Shown piece by piece: positions 17,326 to 26,240 of a DNA stretch of 64,000 nt. Source of the DNA: CAZCTO01 sp964501725. GTDB taxonomy: Bacteria; Bacillota; Clostridia; Saccharofermentanales; Saccharofermentanaceae. The notes below the pieces were generated by a model. The model was not told the origin of the DNA. It did not search any database and saw nothing but the letters and a program-made list of their open reading frames with translations. Where the stretch lies: the NCBI GenBank assembly GCA_964501725.1, contig CAZCTO010000007.1, forward strand, positions 29,306 through 93,305, in the 5' to 3' direction. Each line of letters starts with the position of its first letter. The first letter of the stretch is position 1. The position numbers and the translations under genes are program-made.

Positions 17326-18474
17326 ATGAGCGGTGCGTTTTCTAAAGGCATTTACCGGAATGTTTTTGCGGAGTTGGGTCATCCGGAAACCGAAATCGAA
17401 AAGCGCCTTGATGATACATTTAAGACTTTATTTTACGGCCCGGAGGATGAGCGTATTTATTTTACGTTAGGGGAAGATATGGCCTATATGCTCGATACGG
17501 GAAACCTCGATGCGCGCTCGGAGGGCATGTCCTACGGGATGATGATTTGTGTTCAGTTGAATCGCAAAGAAGAGTTTGATCGGCTTTGGCGTTTTGCGAA
17601 AAAATATATGTATCTGGAGTTCGGGAGAAACGCCGGATACTTTTGCTGGTCGAACGGACTTGACGGGTCCAAGAATTCGGACGGGCCGGCACCGGACGGC
17701 GAAGAGTTTTTCGCGATGGCGCTGATATTTGCATCCAATCGATGGGGGAACGGTGAAGGAGTACTGAATTATTTAGAAGAGGCAAAAGCGATTTTGCGTG
17801 TTATGCTTCACCAAGGTGAAAACGGCAACGGCGGACGTCCTATGTGGGATCCGGATAATAAACTGATTCGCTTCATTACGGAGGTCGATTTTTCCGACCC
17901 GTCCTATCACCTGCCGCATTTCTATGAGCTCTTTTCCCTTTACTCGGATGAAGCCGATAAAGACTTCTGGCGTCAGGCAGCGGATGCGAGCCGTAAGTAT
18001 CTGGCGAAAGCATGCCATCCGGTAACCGGGCTTTCTGCCGAATATGCCGAGTTTGACGGAACGCCTCATTCCGGGCACGAGGAGATTTTCGGGCGGCATG
18101 ACTGGTACTACAGCGATGCGTACCGTACGGTTGCCAACGTGGCGCTGGACTGGTCGTGGTTCGGAAAAGATGAGAACGAAAAAAAGATCGCGGAAAATGT
18201 CCAAAAATTCTTTTGTGAAACAGTCAGGGAAAATCCATTCGGCATATATGCGATTGACGGAACGGTGTTGGAAGGACAGGCGCTCCACCCCGTAGCGATC
18301 ATTGCGGTCAATGCGCAGGCATCCCTCGCGTCCGACGGAAAATATGCCGGTGAGTGCGTGGAAAAGCTTTGGAATACGCCTCTTCGTACGGGCAACCGGC
18401 GCTACTACGATAATTGTCTTTATATGTTTGCGATGTTGGCATTAAGCGGAAATTATCGCATGTGGCTCAGCTGA
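17326..18474 (+). CDS. Reducing-end xylose-releasing exo-oligoxylanase, family GH8
   Basis: 382 residues from the ATG at 17326. The GGGAGG site (17310-17315) precedes this ATG and would lie inside any start at the GTG at 17308. It shows the (alpha/alpha)6 barrel marks of GH8: the general acid E66 in ARSEGMSYGMM and the likely base D264 in RHDWYYSDAYR. Length and the motifs FCWSNGLDG and NGGRPMWDPDNKLI match Rex enzymes (EC 3.2.1.156), which remove xylose from the reducing end of xylo-oligosaccharides. There is no signal peptide, so it probably works in the cytoplasm on imported oligomers. It stands alone, ending in a shared terminator. Confidence 0.88.
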   Translation: MSGAFSKGIYRNVFAELGHPETEIEKRLDDTFKTLFYGPEDERIYFTLGEDMAYMLDTGNLDARSEGMSYGMMICVQLNRKEEFDRLWRFAKKYMYLEFGRNAGYFCWSNGLDGSKNSDGPAPDGEEFFAMALIFASNRWGNGEGVLNYLEEAKAILRVMLHQGENGNGGRPMWDPDNKLIRFITEVDFSDPSYHLPHFYELFSLYSDEADKDFWRQAADASRKYLAKACHPVTGLSAEYAEFDGTPHSGHEEIFGRHDWYYSDAYRTVANVALDWSWFGKDENEKKIAENVQKFFCETVRENPFGIYAIDGTVLEGQALHPVAIIAVNAQASLASDGKYAGECVEKLWNTPLRTGNRRYYDNCLYMFAMLALSGNYRMWLS

Positions 18475-18494
18475 CAGTAAGCTATAAACGCTGT

Positions 18495-18540
18495 AAAAAG
18501 AGCCGCCGCACGATTGAAGCGCGGCGACTCTTTTGCTTTT
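18495..18540. terminator. Bidirectional terminator between GH8 and uracil permease genes
   Basis: AAGAGCCGCCGC pairs with GCGGCGACTCTT (one mismatch), loop about 10 nt. T-rich runs lie on both outer sides (CTTTTGCTTTT on the plus strand, TTTTTACAG on the minus), so it can end both convergent genes. Confidence 0.82.
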
Positions 18541-18561
18541 CAGGAATCATAAAGTGAAGAA

Positions 18562-19917
18562 TTATGCTTCTGTTTTTGCTTCTGCGGCAGGCGCAGCCTC
18601 TTCTTTTTTCTTTCCGATGGAAAGGATCAAATTGAGCACGATACCGACGATTGCTGCTGTGGCAATGGGGGGCAGTTCTATTCCGAAAAAAGGAATCATA
18701 TTGTTTGGAAAGCCATAATGTCCGCCGAGGCCGATCACGAGGATGACAGCTATAACGGCAAGATTTCTTGCGTCAAAAAGATCCACTTTTTTATTGATCA
18801 TAATCGCGACGCCCTGTGCCCCGATCACACCGAACAGATAGATGCAGGCGCCGTTGATGACACTTGGAGGAACCGAATTAATGGCATTGGATACCGGGTT
18901 CAGGAACGAAAGTGCCATGGCCATCAATGCAGCAACTCCGAGAACACGGGTAGAAAAATTCTTCGTAATTGCCATCGTTGAGATGTTCTCACCGTAATTG
19001 GTTCCGGCAGGACCGCCGAACACTGAAGAAACGATGTCGCCGACTCCGTCGCCGATCAGGTTGAGACCCAACTTATCCGCGATTTTATACTCGCCTTTAC
19101 CTTTCTTTTTGGCAAGATGGTTGACATAAATATCGAGCTGGAAAAGATGTGCCGTGGATTCGGGAATGGTCGCAATCGCGATGGGCATAATTGCCAGGAC
19201 GGCCTGCCAGCTGACTGTAGGGAGTGTAAAATGAGGAACTGAAACAACCGTACCGTCCCAGATTTTGCCGAAATCAACCAGACCCAGAGGAATACTGACA
19301 ATATACCCGACCAGGATTCCAAGTAAAATCGGCAGCTGACCGAGGACACCTTTCAAGTAAACAGAGAAGATGATCGTAGCCAGAAGCGTAACCAGAGCGG
19401 CAATCCAGAACTCGTCGATAACCGCGCCGGTGTTATAGCCGGAAGCATAAGTGATTGCGGTTCCCGCAAGTGAAATACCGATGACCATCGCGATGGAACC
19501 GGTCACTGTGGCAGGCAGAATCTTTTCAATGATATCCATTCCGAAGCGACTGACGATCAGTCCGACGACAATGGAAACAAGACCGGACATAATGATTCCG
19601 AATTGAGCCTGAGAGATCAGACTGTCCGATGCGACAACGCCGAACTTGGCCACTGTAATACTGCAGATGGCAGCGATGTAAGAGAAACTCGATCCGTAAT
19701 AGAGAGGTATTTTGCCACGGGTAATCAAGAGAAAACAAATTGTGGCAAGGCCGCTTGCAAAAATAGTGGTTGAAACATGGAATCCCGTTAATAGGGCGAC
19801 CGTGACCGTAGCCGGAAACATGACCAGTAACTGCTGAAATGCAAAGATAAGGGTCTTCCCCACGGAAGGGGTCTCGTCAGGTAGATAACCGGTGATCGCT
19901 TTGGATGTTTGTGCCAT
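18562..19917 (-). CDS. Uracil/xanthine permease, NCS2 family
   Basis: 451 residues with about 12-14 membrane segments. Family marks are QQLLVMFPATVTVALLTG near residue 28, the half-helix motif YYGSSFSYIAAI (about 73-84), a conserved glutamate region IATIPESTAHL (about 248-258) and the following GGPAGTNYGENIS (about 300-312), as in UraA/PyrP uracil permeases. It imports uracil (or a related base) with protons. The last 15 residues are Ala/Glu rich. AAGGAGG precedes the ATG and a promoter is seen at 19977-20005. No PyrR-binding leader or purine riboswitch was recognised. Confidence 0.9.
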   Translation of the reverse strand: MAQTSKAITGYLPDETPSVGKTLIFAFQQLLVMFPATVTVALLTGFHVSTTIFASGLATICFLLITRGKIPLYYGSSFSYIAAICSITVAKFGVVASDSLISQAQFGIIMSGLVSIVVGLIVSRFGMDIIEKILPATVTGSIAMVIGISLAGTAITYASGYNTGAVIDEFWIAALVTLLATIIFSVYLKGVLGQLPILLGILVGYIVSIPLGLVDFGKIWDGTVVSVPHFTLPTVSWQAVLAIMPIAIATIPESTAHLFQLDIYVNHLAKKKGKGEYKIADKLGLNLIGDGVGDIVSSVFGGPAGTNYGENISTMAITKNFSTRVLGVAALMAMALSFLNPVSNAINSVPPSVINGACIYLFGVIGAQGVAIMINKKVDLFDARNLAVIAVILVIGLGGHYGFPNNMIPFFGIELPPIATAAIVGIVLNLILSIGKKKEEAAPAAEAKTEA

Positions 19918-19976
19918 CTGGTCCTCCTTACAAAAATGCTTGCGGTGGATTAGTAAATGTTCATAACACTATAAAA

Positions 19977-20005
19977 ATTTTAAGGATAAGTAGGAAACAA
20001 GTCAA
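19977..20005 (-). promoter_or_regulatory. Promoter of the uracil permease gene
   Basis: On the reverse strand TTGACT (20005-20000) and TAAAAT (19982-19977) are separated by 17 bases, a good sigma-A promoter 60 bases before the permease start at 19917. Confidence 0.65.
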
Positions 20006-20127
20006 TCCAAAATAGCTTATTTTAAGGACATCCCGTCATAAAATTATTTTGAACAGGAAACTGTCCGCCCATTTTGTAATGCGGTCGAATATGAGGATCA
20101 GTAGTGATTCCGAAATAACCGGGTATA

Positions 20128-20805
20128 TCAAAAAAACATTGCCAGCAGCACAGTGGCGATCCCCGTTAGGCCGATTGCGGTTCCGCTCATGGCGCCCTCG
20201 ATTTCTCCGATTTCAATGGCTTTGGAGGTCCCGCCGGCGTGACTTGAAGCACCGATGGCGACGCCGATTGCCACCGGATTTTTGATGCGAAAAACGCGGA
20301 TCAGGAGCGGTGCAAACGTGGCTCCGAGGATCCCGGTCAGAACAACGGCGGCGATCGTTATCGAAGGAATTCCTCCCAGCCGCTCCGATATATCCATCGC
20401 GAAAGGTGACGTAGCCGATTTGGGAAGAAGAGAGTTTGTCAGCACCTCATCCAATCGAAAAAGCCTGCACAGCAGAAACACACTGCTGATGGACACGACG
20501 GCACCGGCAATGGTTCCCGCAAGTACAGGGATCAGGTATTTCTTAAGAAGCGGCAACTGTTGATAGATGGAAAGCGCCAGGACGGCTGTCGCCGGTCCGA
20601 GGAAAACATACACAAGATTGGCGCCGATCTGGTATTTTTCGAGAGAAATGCCGGTGATCTTCAAAAAAGCAATGCACAGAATCGCCGAGATCAGAATCGG
20701 ATTGAGGATCGAAAGTTTCGTTTTCGAGTAAATCCACTTGCTGAGCTGGAAAGAGCCGACGGTCAGGAAAATTCCGAAAAAGGGCGAGGACAGTATCTCA
20801 CTCAT
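20128..20805 (-). CDS. lrgB: LrgB-family membrane protein
   Basis: 225 residues with about six membrane segments. It contains ILISAILCIAFLKITGI, GPATAVLALSIYQQ, LLPKSATSPFAMDISE and IGVAIGASSHAGGTSKA, all signature stretches of LrgB/YohK/CidB. The LrgAB pair modulates murein hydrolase activity or transports small organic acids such as pyruvate or glycolate; which applies here cannot be told. It follows lrgA with a 12-base gap in one operon. Confidence 0.9.
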   Translation of the reverse strand: MSEILSSPFFGIFLTVGSFQLSKWIYSKTKLSILNPILISAILCIAFLKITGISLEKYQIGANLVYVFLGPATAVLALSIYQQLPLLKKYLIPVLAGTIAGAVVSISSVFLLCRLFRLDEVLTNSLLPKSATSPFAMDISERLGGIPSITIAAVVLTGILGATFAPLLIRVFRIKNPVAIGVAIGASSHAGGTSKAIEIGEIEGAMSGTAIGLTGIATVLLAMFF

Positions 20806-20817
20806 CGTTGGCCTCCT

Positions 20818-21186
20818 TCAATTTTTTCCTGCGTTCAATTTATTCTGAAGCCGGATAACGCCTTGTACGGTATATGCGGCAGCGGCAAAAGTCAGCACTG
20901 TTGAGATCAATACGATCAAAAGAAAAGGCAGAATATTCTTCTTTAGCAGTTCCAGACTCGAAATGATGCCGACGCCCGGCGGGATCAGAAACAAAGCCAT
21001 GTTTTTCAAAAGAAAATCCGAAAAAGACCGAATATGGTCTGTCTTCAGAAATTTGCAGCATAGGAGAATGAAAAGAAGAATCATACTGATGACGGTTCCG
21101 GGGAAGGCAAAAGGTAAGATGATTGAAATCGCCTCGCCCAGAAGACATATTCCGAAAAGCACCACAACTTGCGTCAAGAGTTTCAT
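20818..21186 (-). CDS. lrgA: CidA/LrgA-family holin-like protein
   Basis: 122 residues with four membrane segments. FGICLLGEAISIILPFAFPG near the start and the mid-protein FLLKNMALFLIPPGVGI are the conserved LrgA/CidA signatures. It is the first gene of an operon with lrgB. A TATAAT on the reverse strand at 21227-21222 may be the -10. No LytSR-type regulator pair is adjacent. Confidence 0.88.
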   Translation of the reverse strand: MKLLTQVVVLFGICLLGEAISIILPFAFPGTVISMILLFILLCCKFLKTDHIRSFSDFLLKNMALFLIPPGVGIISSLELLKKNILPFLLIVLISTVLTFAAAAYTVQGVIRLQNKLNAGKN

Positions 21187-21265
21187 AAAGTCTCCGTTTC
21201 CCGGGGATTGCGGTTTTTCTCATTATATACGACAACAGGGATATGGGGTAGAAATAAAAAAATCA

Positions 21266-21286
21266 AAGAGGTCACTTCCGTGACCG
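21266..21286 (-). terminator. Possible terminator of the DUF2089 operon
   Basis: On the reverse strand a 6-bp stem (GGTCAC/GTGACC, loop GGAA; 21285-21270) is followed by TCTTTGATTTTTTT. It lies just after the stop at 21294. The stem is short. Confidence 0.5.
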
Positions 21287-21293
21287 AAAAAGT

Positions 21294-21665
21294 CTACTCC
21301 AGATCCAATATATTCATCTTCTCGATTTCCTTGTTCTTCTTGGGCACGTCTTTTTCCAGTGAGCGGGCAACAAAGAAGATCAGAAGGAGGATGACCGTCG
21401 GGATGTTTGCCAGTGCTCCGGTATATATAATTCCCGGGATAACGGTACGGAGATCGCCAGGCATCAAAAGGAACATTGATAACGAAATAAGCGTCGCGAT
21501 GCCGAACGACGCGATCGGAAGGAATAACCCATATTTCTTATCCACCTTTCGAGCGAGGAAAAATTCCAGAACACACAGACCTATAAAAATCAGGCAGGCC
21601 AGGATCAGCACGATCAGGAAGGGTAAAAATGAGACTGAACTTGAACCATCGACTGTATTACTCAT
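21294..21665 (-). CDS. Four-segment membrane protein coupled to a DUF2089 regulator
   Basis: 123 residues with three to four hydrophobic segments (about 13-35, 48-68, 75-103) and a charged tail (EKDVPKKNKEIEKMN). It starts at an ATGA overlap with the stop of the DUF2089 gene upstream, so translation is coupled. This pairing suggests that the DUF2089 protein regulates, or senses together with, this membrane partner. The family is not recognised by name. Confidence 0.65.
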   Translation of the reverse strand: MSNTVDGSSSVSFLPFLIVLILACLIFIGLCVLEFFLARKVDKKYGLFLPIASFGIATLISLSMFLLMPGDLRTVIPGIIYTGALANIPTVILLLIFFVARSLEKDVPKKNKEIEKMNILDLE

Positions 21666-21979
21666 TCTATGGTCTCCTTTTTCGTTTTCTTGTATTCGGC
21701 GATCAGCAGTTTGGCGGTGTCGAAGTCGATCCGCTCACTGAGCGTGAGTTCCTTTATCTTTGCGACGTACGGATCCTGGCCGGTCGACTCGCCGATCTGA
21801 ATTTTCTGGATGATCCGATCCAGTCTCAGGCGAACCGTCGGATAGGATACACCATACTGCACGGCGATCTCCTTGAGCGAACCCGAAGCGAGGATAAAAT
21901 TTCGGATAAACCGGATATCCTCCTCGTCGAGATGATTCATCCATGCGGGAACAAATTCACTGGCCACCGGTACCTCCAA
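21662..21979 (-). CDS. DUF2089-family DNA-binding protein
   Basis: 105 residues. WMNHLDEEDIRFIRNFILAS followed by GSLKEIAVQYGVSYPTVRLR and LDRIIQKI is the classic DUF2089 pattern, in which the middle is a helix-turn-helix. The N-terminal zinc ribbon found in longer members is absent, so this is the short form. It most likely regulates its own operon with the coupled membrane protein at 21294. The function of the family is not established. Confidence 0.82.
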   Translation of the reverse strand: MEVPVASEFVPAWMNHLDEEDIRFIRNFILASGSLKEIAVQYGVSYPTVRLRLDRIIQKIQIGESTGQDPYVAKIKELTLSERIDFDTAKLLIAEYKKTKKETIE

Positions 21980-22306
21980 GAAAGTTTAATAAAATTAATA
22001 TACACTTGAATAAAGTTAAAGTCAAGTGTGACTATATCTTCAAATAATTAATTTTCGAGGCATAAGCAGGTCCCCGCCCAAGCGACCGAAAAGGACCGTC
22101 ACTTGGGAGAAGGGTGAAGGTGAGGGAATTTTATATCGATCGCTTTACGGAAAAACCTGCTACCCGATTCATTGAAAATTGCAGAAAGAAAATCAATCAT
22201 TATCGTGAACATTCCGAACATCCGTCTTCTGTGATATATTGAAAATCGCGATATCCGATGATCATAATTCGGGAGCAAGGATAAATACAATACGAAGGAG
22301 CGCCCA
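21980..22306. other. Intergenic region between divergent genes
   Basis: 327 bases holding the start regions of the DUF2089 operon (minus) and the gene at 22307 (plus). AAGGAG at about 22294-22299 serves the latter. The left part is AT-rich. I see no gene, riboswitch or repeat. Confidence 0.35.
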
Positions 22307-23035
22307 ATGGATGGCAAATTGACCGATATGCAGTCTCAGACTCAAATGGCGGACGGAAACAACAAAATGGCCGGCGGCGTCATTAAGCAATTCCCGGGAA
22401 TGGATTCAAACGAGAATTTATTTAGAGAAGACGCATACAACAAGAGCAAATATTTTCCGTTCGCCGGTAAAAAATATAACATGCTGAAGATGATGGCAAT
22501 TGCCGTTATGTTCATGATTGCCTGGATATTATTTTTCGCCCTTCTAGCAATGTGGACGGACATAAACGCGAATTGGAGCTTTCTTCTTTCGATGTCGGGG
22601 ATAATTCCTTTATTTGCTTATATCATTTATAACCAGTGCGTTGTCCTAACAAAAGGACTGCAGTGTTATATCAAAGATGAGGACGGCAGTTTCTACCTGG
22701 TGAAGATTACCAGAGCAGCGTCAACAACGATAGAAGCCATTGAAGAAGTACCGGATAAACTTGAACTGGTGGGGCAGGATTTGCAGGTTGCCCAAGACAA
22801 ATACTATGCATTCAATTGCGTTCAGAACTTTAAAAAAGGCAACAAGGCATGGAATTGGTTTAGCGGCGGAGAATACAGAGTGAAACGGCTCGGAAGCCTA
22901 AAACTGAACAAAGAAGGCAGGAAGAAGAGTACTTTTATCAGCACCGTAAACGGACATTCAAGAAGAATTAAAATCGATAACGGATATAAAGGAATTGTCG
23001 CGGAGTGCGACTGTAATCCGTTGACTTCTTTATAA
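22307..23035 (+). CDS. Membrane protein with two N-terminal segments, unknown family
   Basis: 242 residues. A Gln/Met/Asn-rich N-terminal 50 residues is followed by two membrane segments (about 62-85 and 90-110). A soluble C-terminal domain (about 115-242) has a beta-rich pattern (LQCYIKDEDGSFYLVKITR, YRVKRLGSLKLNKEG, RIKIDNGYKGIVAECDCN). No known motif. AAGGAG lies before the ATG. It is separated from the next operon by a structured leader. Confidence 0.6.
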   Translation: MDGKLTDMQSQTQMADGNNKMAGGVIKQFPGMDSNENLFREDAYNKSKYFPFAGKKYNMLKMMAIAVMFMIAWILFFALLAMWTDINANWSFLLSMSGIIPLFAYIIYNQCVVLTKGLQCYIKDEDGSFYLVKITRAASTTIEAIEEVPDKLELVGQDLQVAQDKYYAFNCVQNFKKGNKAWNWFSGGEYRVKRLGSLKLNKEGRKKSTFISTVNGHSRRIKIDNGYKGIVAECDCNPLTSL

Positions 23036-23177
23036 AGCGGTGCGATAATCCAATTGAATTTGTTAGAAGGAGGTGAGAGGTACTTAATGGCGATTCGATT
23101 CTCAATAGGTTATTTGTTTGTTCTGATCGGGCGCGTTGTTCACGGGTTCGCGTATGGTGTTGGACTTTCAAGGGATA

Positions 23178-23221
23178 TTTATGCCCTTTTACCGGTAAAA
23201 TGCTCCGGTTTCGGGCATAAA
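23178..23221 (+). promoter_or_regulatory. Long hairpin in the leader of the ABC-2 exporter operon
   Basis: TTTATGCCC (23178-23186) pairs perfectly with GGGCATAAA (23213-23221), and inside it ACCGG (23191-23195) pairs with CCGGT (23205-23209). A second hairpin with a T run follows at 23310-23343, directly before the ribosome binding site of the exporter. This looks like a cis-regulatory RNA or attenuator leader. It does not match any riboswitch consensus I know. A short frame at 23087-23284 behind an AGGAGG-like site could alternatively be a leader peptide. Confidence 0.45.
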
Positions 23222-23309
23222 CAGGATAATTCCGTCCATTTTTCCCGCTGTGACTGCCTCTTACCGCTTCACGTTCCGGCATAACGAAAGTGCCTGAAAA
23301 TGTTTGTTG

Positions 23310-23343
23310 CCCGGGGAGAAGCATGGCGGAACCCCGGGTTTTT
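23310..23343 (+). terminator. Terminator or attenuator before the ABC-2 operon
   Basis: CCCGGGG (23310-23316) pairs with CCCCGGG (23332-23338) and is followed by five T (23339-23343). It sits only about 20 bases before the ribosome binding site of the gene at 23378, a position better suited to attenuation of the exporter operon than to termination of the gene ending at 23035. Confidence 0.75.
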
Positions 23344-23377
23344 ATATGCCCGGAACAAGGTTAAGGAGCATAAACGT

Positions 23378-24145
23378 ATGTACAAGTACTTCATAACAGC
23401 GCGGATGTCCGCGCAGGAGCAGACAAACGGCGGCATTTTTTACTCGCTGCCGGTTATACTGCTCAAAATATGCACACTGATTCCGCTTCTCTATTTGTGG
23501 AAAACAATCATGAGTTCCGGAGCCAAAGTCGACATGACACTGGAGCAAATGTTGTCGTACACATTTGTCAGCTCGATTCTTGCCGATATGCTGGTCGTAA
23601 AGACGCCGGCGACGGGATGGCTGTCGGAAGGCGTGCTGCTAAGGCTTTACGGCAGACCGTTTTCTGTTCTCGGTCAGCTGATGGCGCAAACGGTGGGCGG
23701 CTGGGTGCCGATGTTTCTGATGTTCTCCGTACCGACGCTATTTCTGGCACCGGTTTTGGGAGTCCGGCTGATACCCGCTTCGCCGGCCTTTTTTCTGAGT
23801 CTTCTGCTATGTATCTCCCTGGGATTCGCGATCGACTTTCTTTTCGCGTGTCTTTCGATGCATATCAGGAACATGAGCTGGTTGATTGATCGGTTGCGGG
23901 CGGCAATTATCGTGATTTTCTCCGGAACGATTATACCGATTCGCTTCTTGCCTTTCGGAATCGGAGAAGTATTGAAGCTTCAGCCGTTCGCTTCGCTGGG
24001 CGGGTCGCCGCTCGGCATTTTTGTCGGATCCGCGGATGTCCGGCAAACGCTTTTTTTGCAGGCAGCCTGGAACCTCTTGCTATGGCCGGCGGCAATTATC
24101 GCGTTCAAAAAGTCACAGGAAAGAATGGTGAGCTATGGTGGATAA
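23378..24145 (+). CDS. ABC-2-type permease (DUF990-like), subunit 1
   Basis: 255 residues from the ATG at 23378 (TAAGGAG before it; an upstream start at 23300 would run through the attenuator hairpin). Six membrane segments. MYKYFITARMSAQEQTN with a later ILADMLV region and a GTIIPIRFLPFG loop before the last segment fits the paired ABC-2 permeases of the DUF990 type. It overlaps the second permease by 11 bases, and that one overlaps the ATPase by 50, forming a three-gene exporter operon. Substrate unknown. Confidence 0.78.
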   Translation: MYKYFITARMSAQEQTNGGIFYSLPVILLKICTLIPLLYLWKTIMSSGAKVDMTLEQMLSYTFVSSILADMLVVKTPATGWLSEGVLLRLYGRPFSVLGQLMAQTVGGWVPMFLMFSVPTLFLAPVLGVRLIPASPAFFLSLLLCISLGFAIDFLFACLSMHIRNMSWLIDRLRAAIIVIFSGTIIPIRFLPFGIGEVLKLQPFASLGGSPLGIFVGSADVRQTLFLQAAWNLLLWPAAIIAFKKSQERMVSYGG

Positions 24146-24983
24146 GATGAATCTCAAACGGGTTCTCGGTTTATACGGGATCTCCGCAAAAATGGATCTG
24201 GCGTGGCTCCTGCGGGATACCAAGTACGCGATTGCCGCAGTCCTGTCAGACCTTATTTCAAATTTGGCGACTGTGTCGTCTGTGTATCTGATCTCGGTGC
24301 GCTTCGGCGGCATCGGCGGGATGAGTTCAAGCGAAGTGCTGTTTATGATGGCATATTCGACGATGATTACCGGCAGTTTTATTATGTTCGGAGCACAGAA
24401 CAATTTTCACGTATCCAGAATCATCGGACGGGGCCAACTGGAGCACATGTTTATCCAGCCGGTTCCCGTGAAGGTTCAGCTCGCGACGATGGGGTTCGCG
24501 CCGTTTACCGGAGGAATCAACTTTGTTGTCGGCGCGATCCTTCTTGTGATCGCGGGCAATCGCATGGATCTTCACGTGACGCCGCAGTGGTTCTTGATGC
24601 TTTTTCTATTTCTCCTTGCGACGATGACAACAATTATCGCAAGGGCATACCTGGTCTCGAGCGTTGCGTTCTATTCCCCGGTTTCGGCCGAAGAAATTTC
24701 GACCAAAGCGATTGAGGGCACGTGGCTTCTCAGTACGTTTCCGCTGTCGGGTATGCCGGCATTTGTGCAAATCCCGTTGCTGACCATTCTTCCCGATGGG
24801 TTGATGGCCTGGTTTCCGTCACTTTGCCTTCTGGGGCGCCCGCCGCTCGGGCTGGGCTCCTATTATCCGATGCTTTACGCAATCATTCTTGCGACCGTAG
24901 CGGCCGCAATATTCAAGAAAGGAATGAACTATTATGTTAAAAGAGGGTCAAACCGATACGTCCCGTACGGCTTCCGCCGTTAG
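24135..24983 (+). CDS. ABC-2-type permease (DUF990-like), subunit 2
   Basis: 282 residues, about six membrane segments. VLSDLISNLATVSSVYLIS, RIIGRGQLEHMFIQPVPVK and GTWLLSTFPLSGMP are typical of the second permease in DUF990 pairs. It starts inside the end of subunit 1 and ends inside the ATPase gene. Subunits 1 and 2 presumably form a heterodimer. An ATG at 24147 is an alternative start. Confidence 0.78.
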   Translation: MVDKMNLKRVLGLYGISAKMDLAWLLRDTKYAIAAVLSDLISNLATVSSVYLISVRFGGIGGMSSSEVLFMMAYSTMITGSFIMFGAQNNFHVSRIIGRGQLEHMFIQPVPVKVQLATMGFAPFTGGINFVVGAILLVIAGNRMDLHVTPQWFLMLFLFLLATMTTIIARAYLVSSVAFYSPVSAEEISTKAIEGTWLLSTFPLSGMPAFVQIPLLTILPDGLMAWFPSLCLLGRPPLGLGSYYPMLYAIILATVAAAIFKKGMNYYVKRGSNRYVPYGFRR

Positions 24984-25947
24984 TATCAGTCATGTCACGA
25001 AGGAGTTTCTTCAGTGGCAGCGCGACAATACGGGTAAGGGTATCATCCGAAATCTCTTGAAGCCGGAAAAGAAAACGATCACCGCGCTCGGTGACGTGTC
25101 CTTTGAAATTGAAAAGGGTGAATTCATCGCCTATGCCGGCCCGAACGGTGCCGGGAAAAGCACCACCATGAAGCTTCTTTCCGGAATGCTTCTTCCGACC
25201 GACGGAGAAATCTCGGTGCTGGGGATGTCGCCGCAAAAAAACCGTCGGGCGTTGATGCACCGGATCGGAGTGCTTTTCGGGAACCGGACGGAACTGTGGT
25301 GGGATCATCCGGTCATCCAGAGCTTCGAGTGGAAAAAGGTCGTCTGGAACATTCCGGAGAGCGAGTACCGGAAAAATTTGGAAATCGTTACGGATCTTCT
25401 GGATCTGGGAGGGCTTCTGAAGACCTTCACGCGCGAACTCTCCCTCGGGCAGCGGATGCGTGCCGATTTGGCAATGCTGCTTCTCCATTCGCCCGAACTG
25501 ATCCTTCTGGACGAACCGACGCTCGGACTCGACGTCGTTGCCAAACGCCGAATGATTGATTTTTTGAAAATGATCAATCGTGAGAACGGCGTTACCGTCG
25601 TTGTGACCAGTCACGACATGGACGATTTGGAGGAGATGGCGAGGCGCATCCTGATGATATCCGGAGGCAAAATCGCTTATGACGGCAACTTCGACGGACT
25701 TCGATCCATCACCGGAAACCTGATCCGAGTCGTTGTCACCATGAGCAATGAGACGATTCCGGATCTTCGAAATTCGACGCTTCTGTCGTCGCAAAACGGC
25801 GTCCATGAATTCGAGATCGATCTGAGCAATTCTTCCGTCAAGAAACTCATGAAGTACCTCTCGGAGGTCGACGGCATCGCCGATGTCGAAATCAAAAAAG
25901 CCCCGATCGAACAGGTGATCGCGCGGCTCTATGAGCAGTGGAAATAA
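24934..25947 (+). CDS. ABC transporter ATP-binding protein of the DUF990 exporter
   Basis: 337 residues. Walker A is GPNGAGKSTT (about 89-98), the signature LSLGQRMRADLAM (about 169-181), Walker B LILLDEPTLGLD (about 188-199), and the switch histidine is in TSHDMDDLEEMA. An N-terminal extension containing EFLQWQRDNTGKGIIRN and the following segment is typical of ATPases that partner DUF990 permease pairs. Energises export of an unknown molecule. Its start lies within the preceding permease gene. Confidence 0.85.
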   Translation: MLKEGQTDTSRTASAVSISHVTKEFLQWQRDNTGKGIIRNLLKPEKKTITALGDVSFEIEKGEFIAYAGPNGAGKSTTMKLLSGMLLPTDGEISVLGMSPQKNRRALMHRIGVLFGNRTELWWDHPVIQSFEWKKVVWNIPESEYRKNLEIVTDLLDLGGLLKTFTRELSLGQRMRADLAMLLLHSPELILLDEPTLGLDVVAKRRMIDFLKMINRENGVTVVVTSHDMDDLEEMARRILMISGGKIAYDGNFDGLRSITGNLIRVVVTMSNETIPDLRNSTLLSSQNGVHEFEIDLSNSSVKKLMKYLSEVDGIADVEIKKAPIEQVIARLYEQWK

Positions 25948-26021
25948 TAAATCGACTCGAACCCGAAAAAGATCCTATAAAAATCGAATCGGGTACCGTA
26001 CGATATGTTCAAGTCTTATGA

Positions 26022-26058
26022 AAATCGATCCGATCCGTAATCCGGTTCGGATCGATTT
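26022..26058 (+). terminator. Hairpin after the exporter operon
   Basis: AAATCGATCCGA (26022-26033) pairs perfectly with TCGGATCGATTT (26047-26058), loop 13 nt. The following bases are not a T run (ATGTTAAAATG), so termination may be weak. Confidence 0.5.
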
Positions 26059-26240
26059 ATGTTAAAATGAATTTATTATATTAATGTCAAATTTATAATT
26101 GCCGCTGCTTTTCGAAGTGAAAGTAAGCGACAAGAAGGCTTTGCGGAAATGGATGGTTCAAAGCTTTATCAATGTGAGAATACCTTGAGGCAATGATAAA
26201 CAAACGAACGCGAAATAATGGTCGACGAACGCGTGCGATG

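Noticed and set aside
23054..23284. Small protein gene of 66-76 codons
   Set aside because: It has an AGGAGG-like site, but the frame runs through the strong hairpin at 23178-23221 and has no protein-like features after residue 35. A leader role is more likely.
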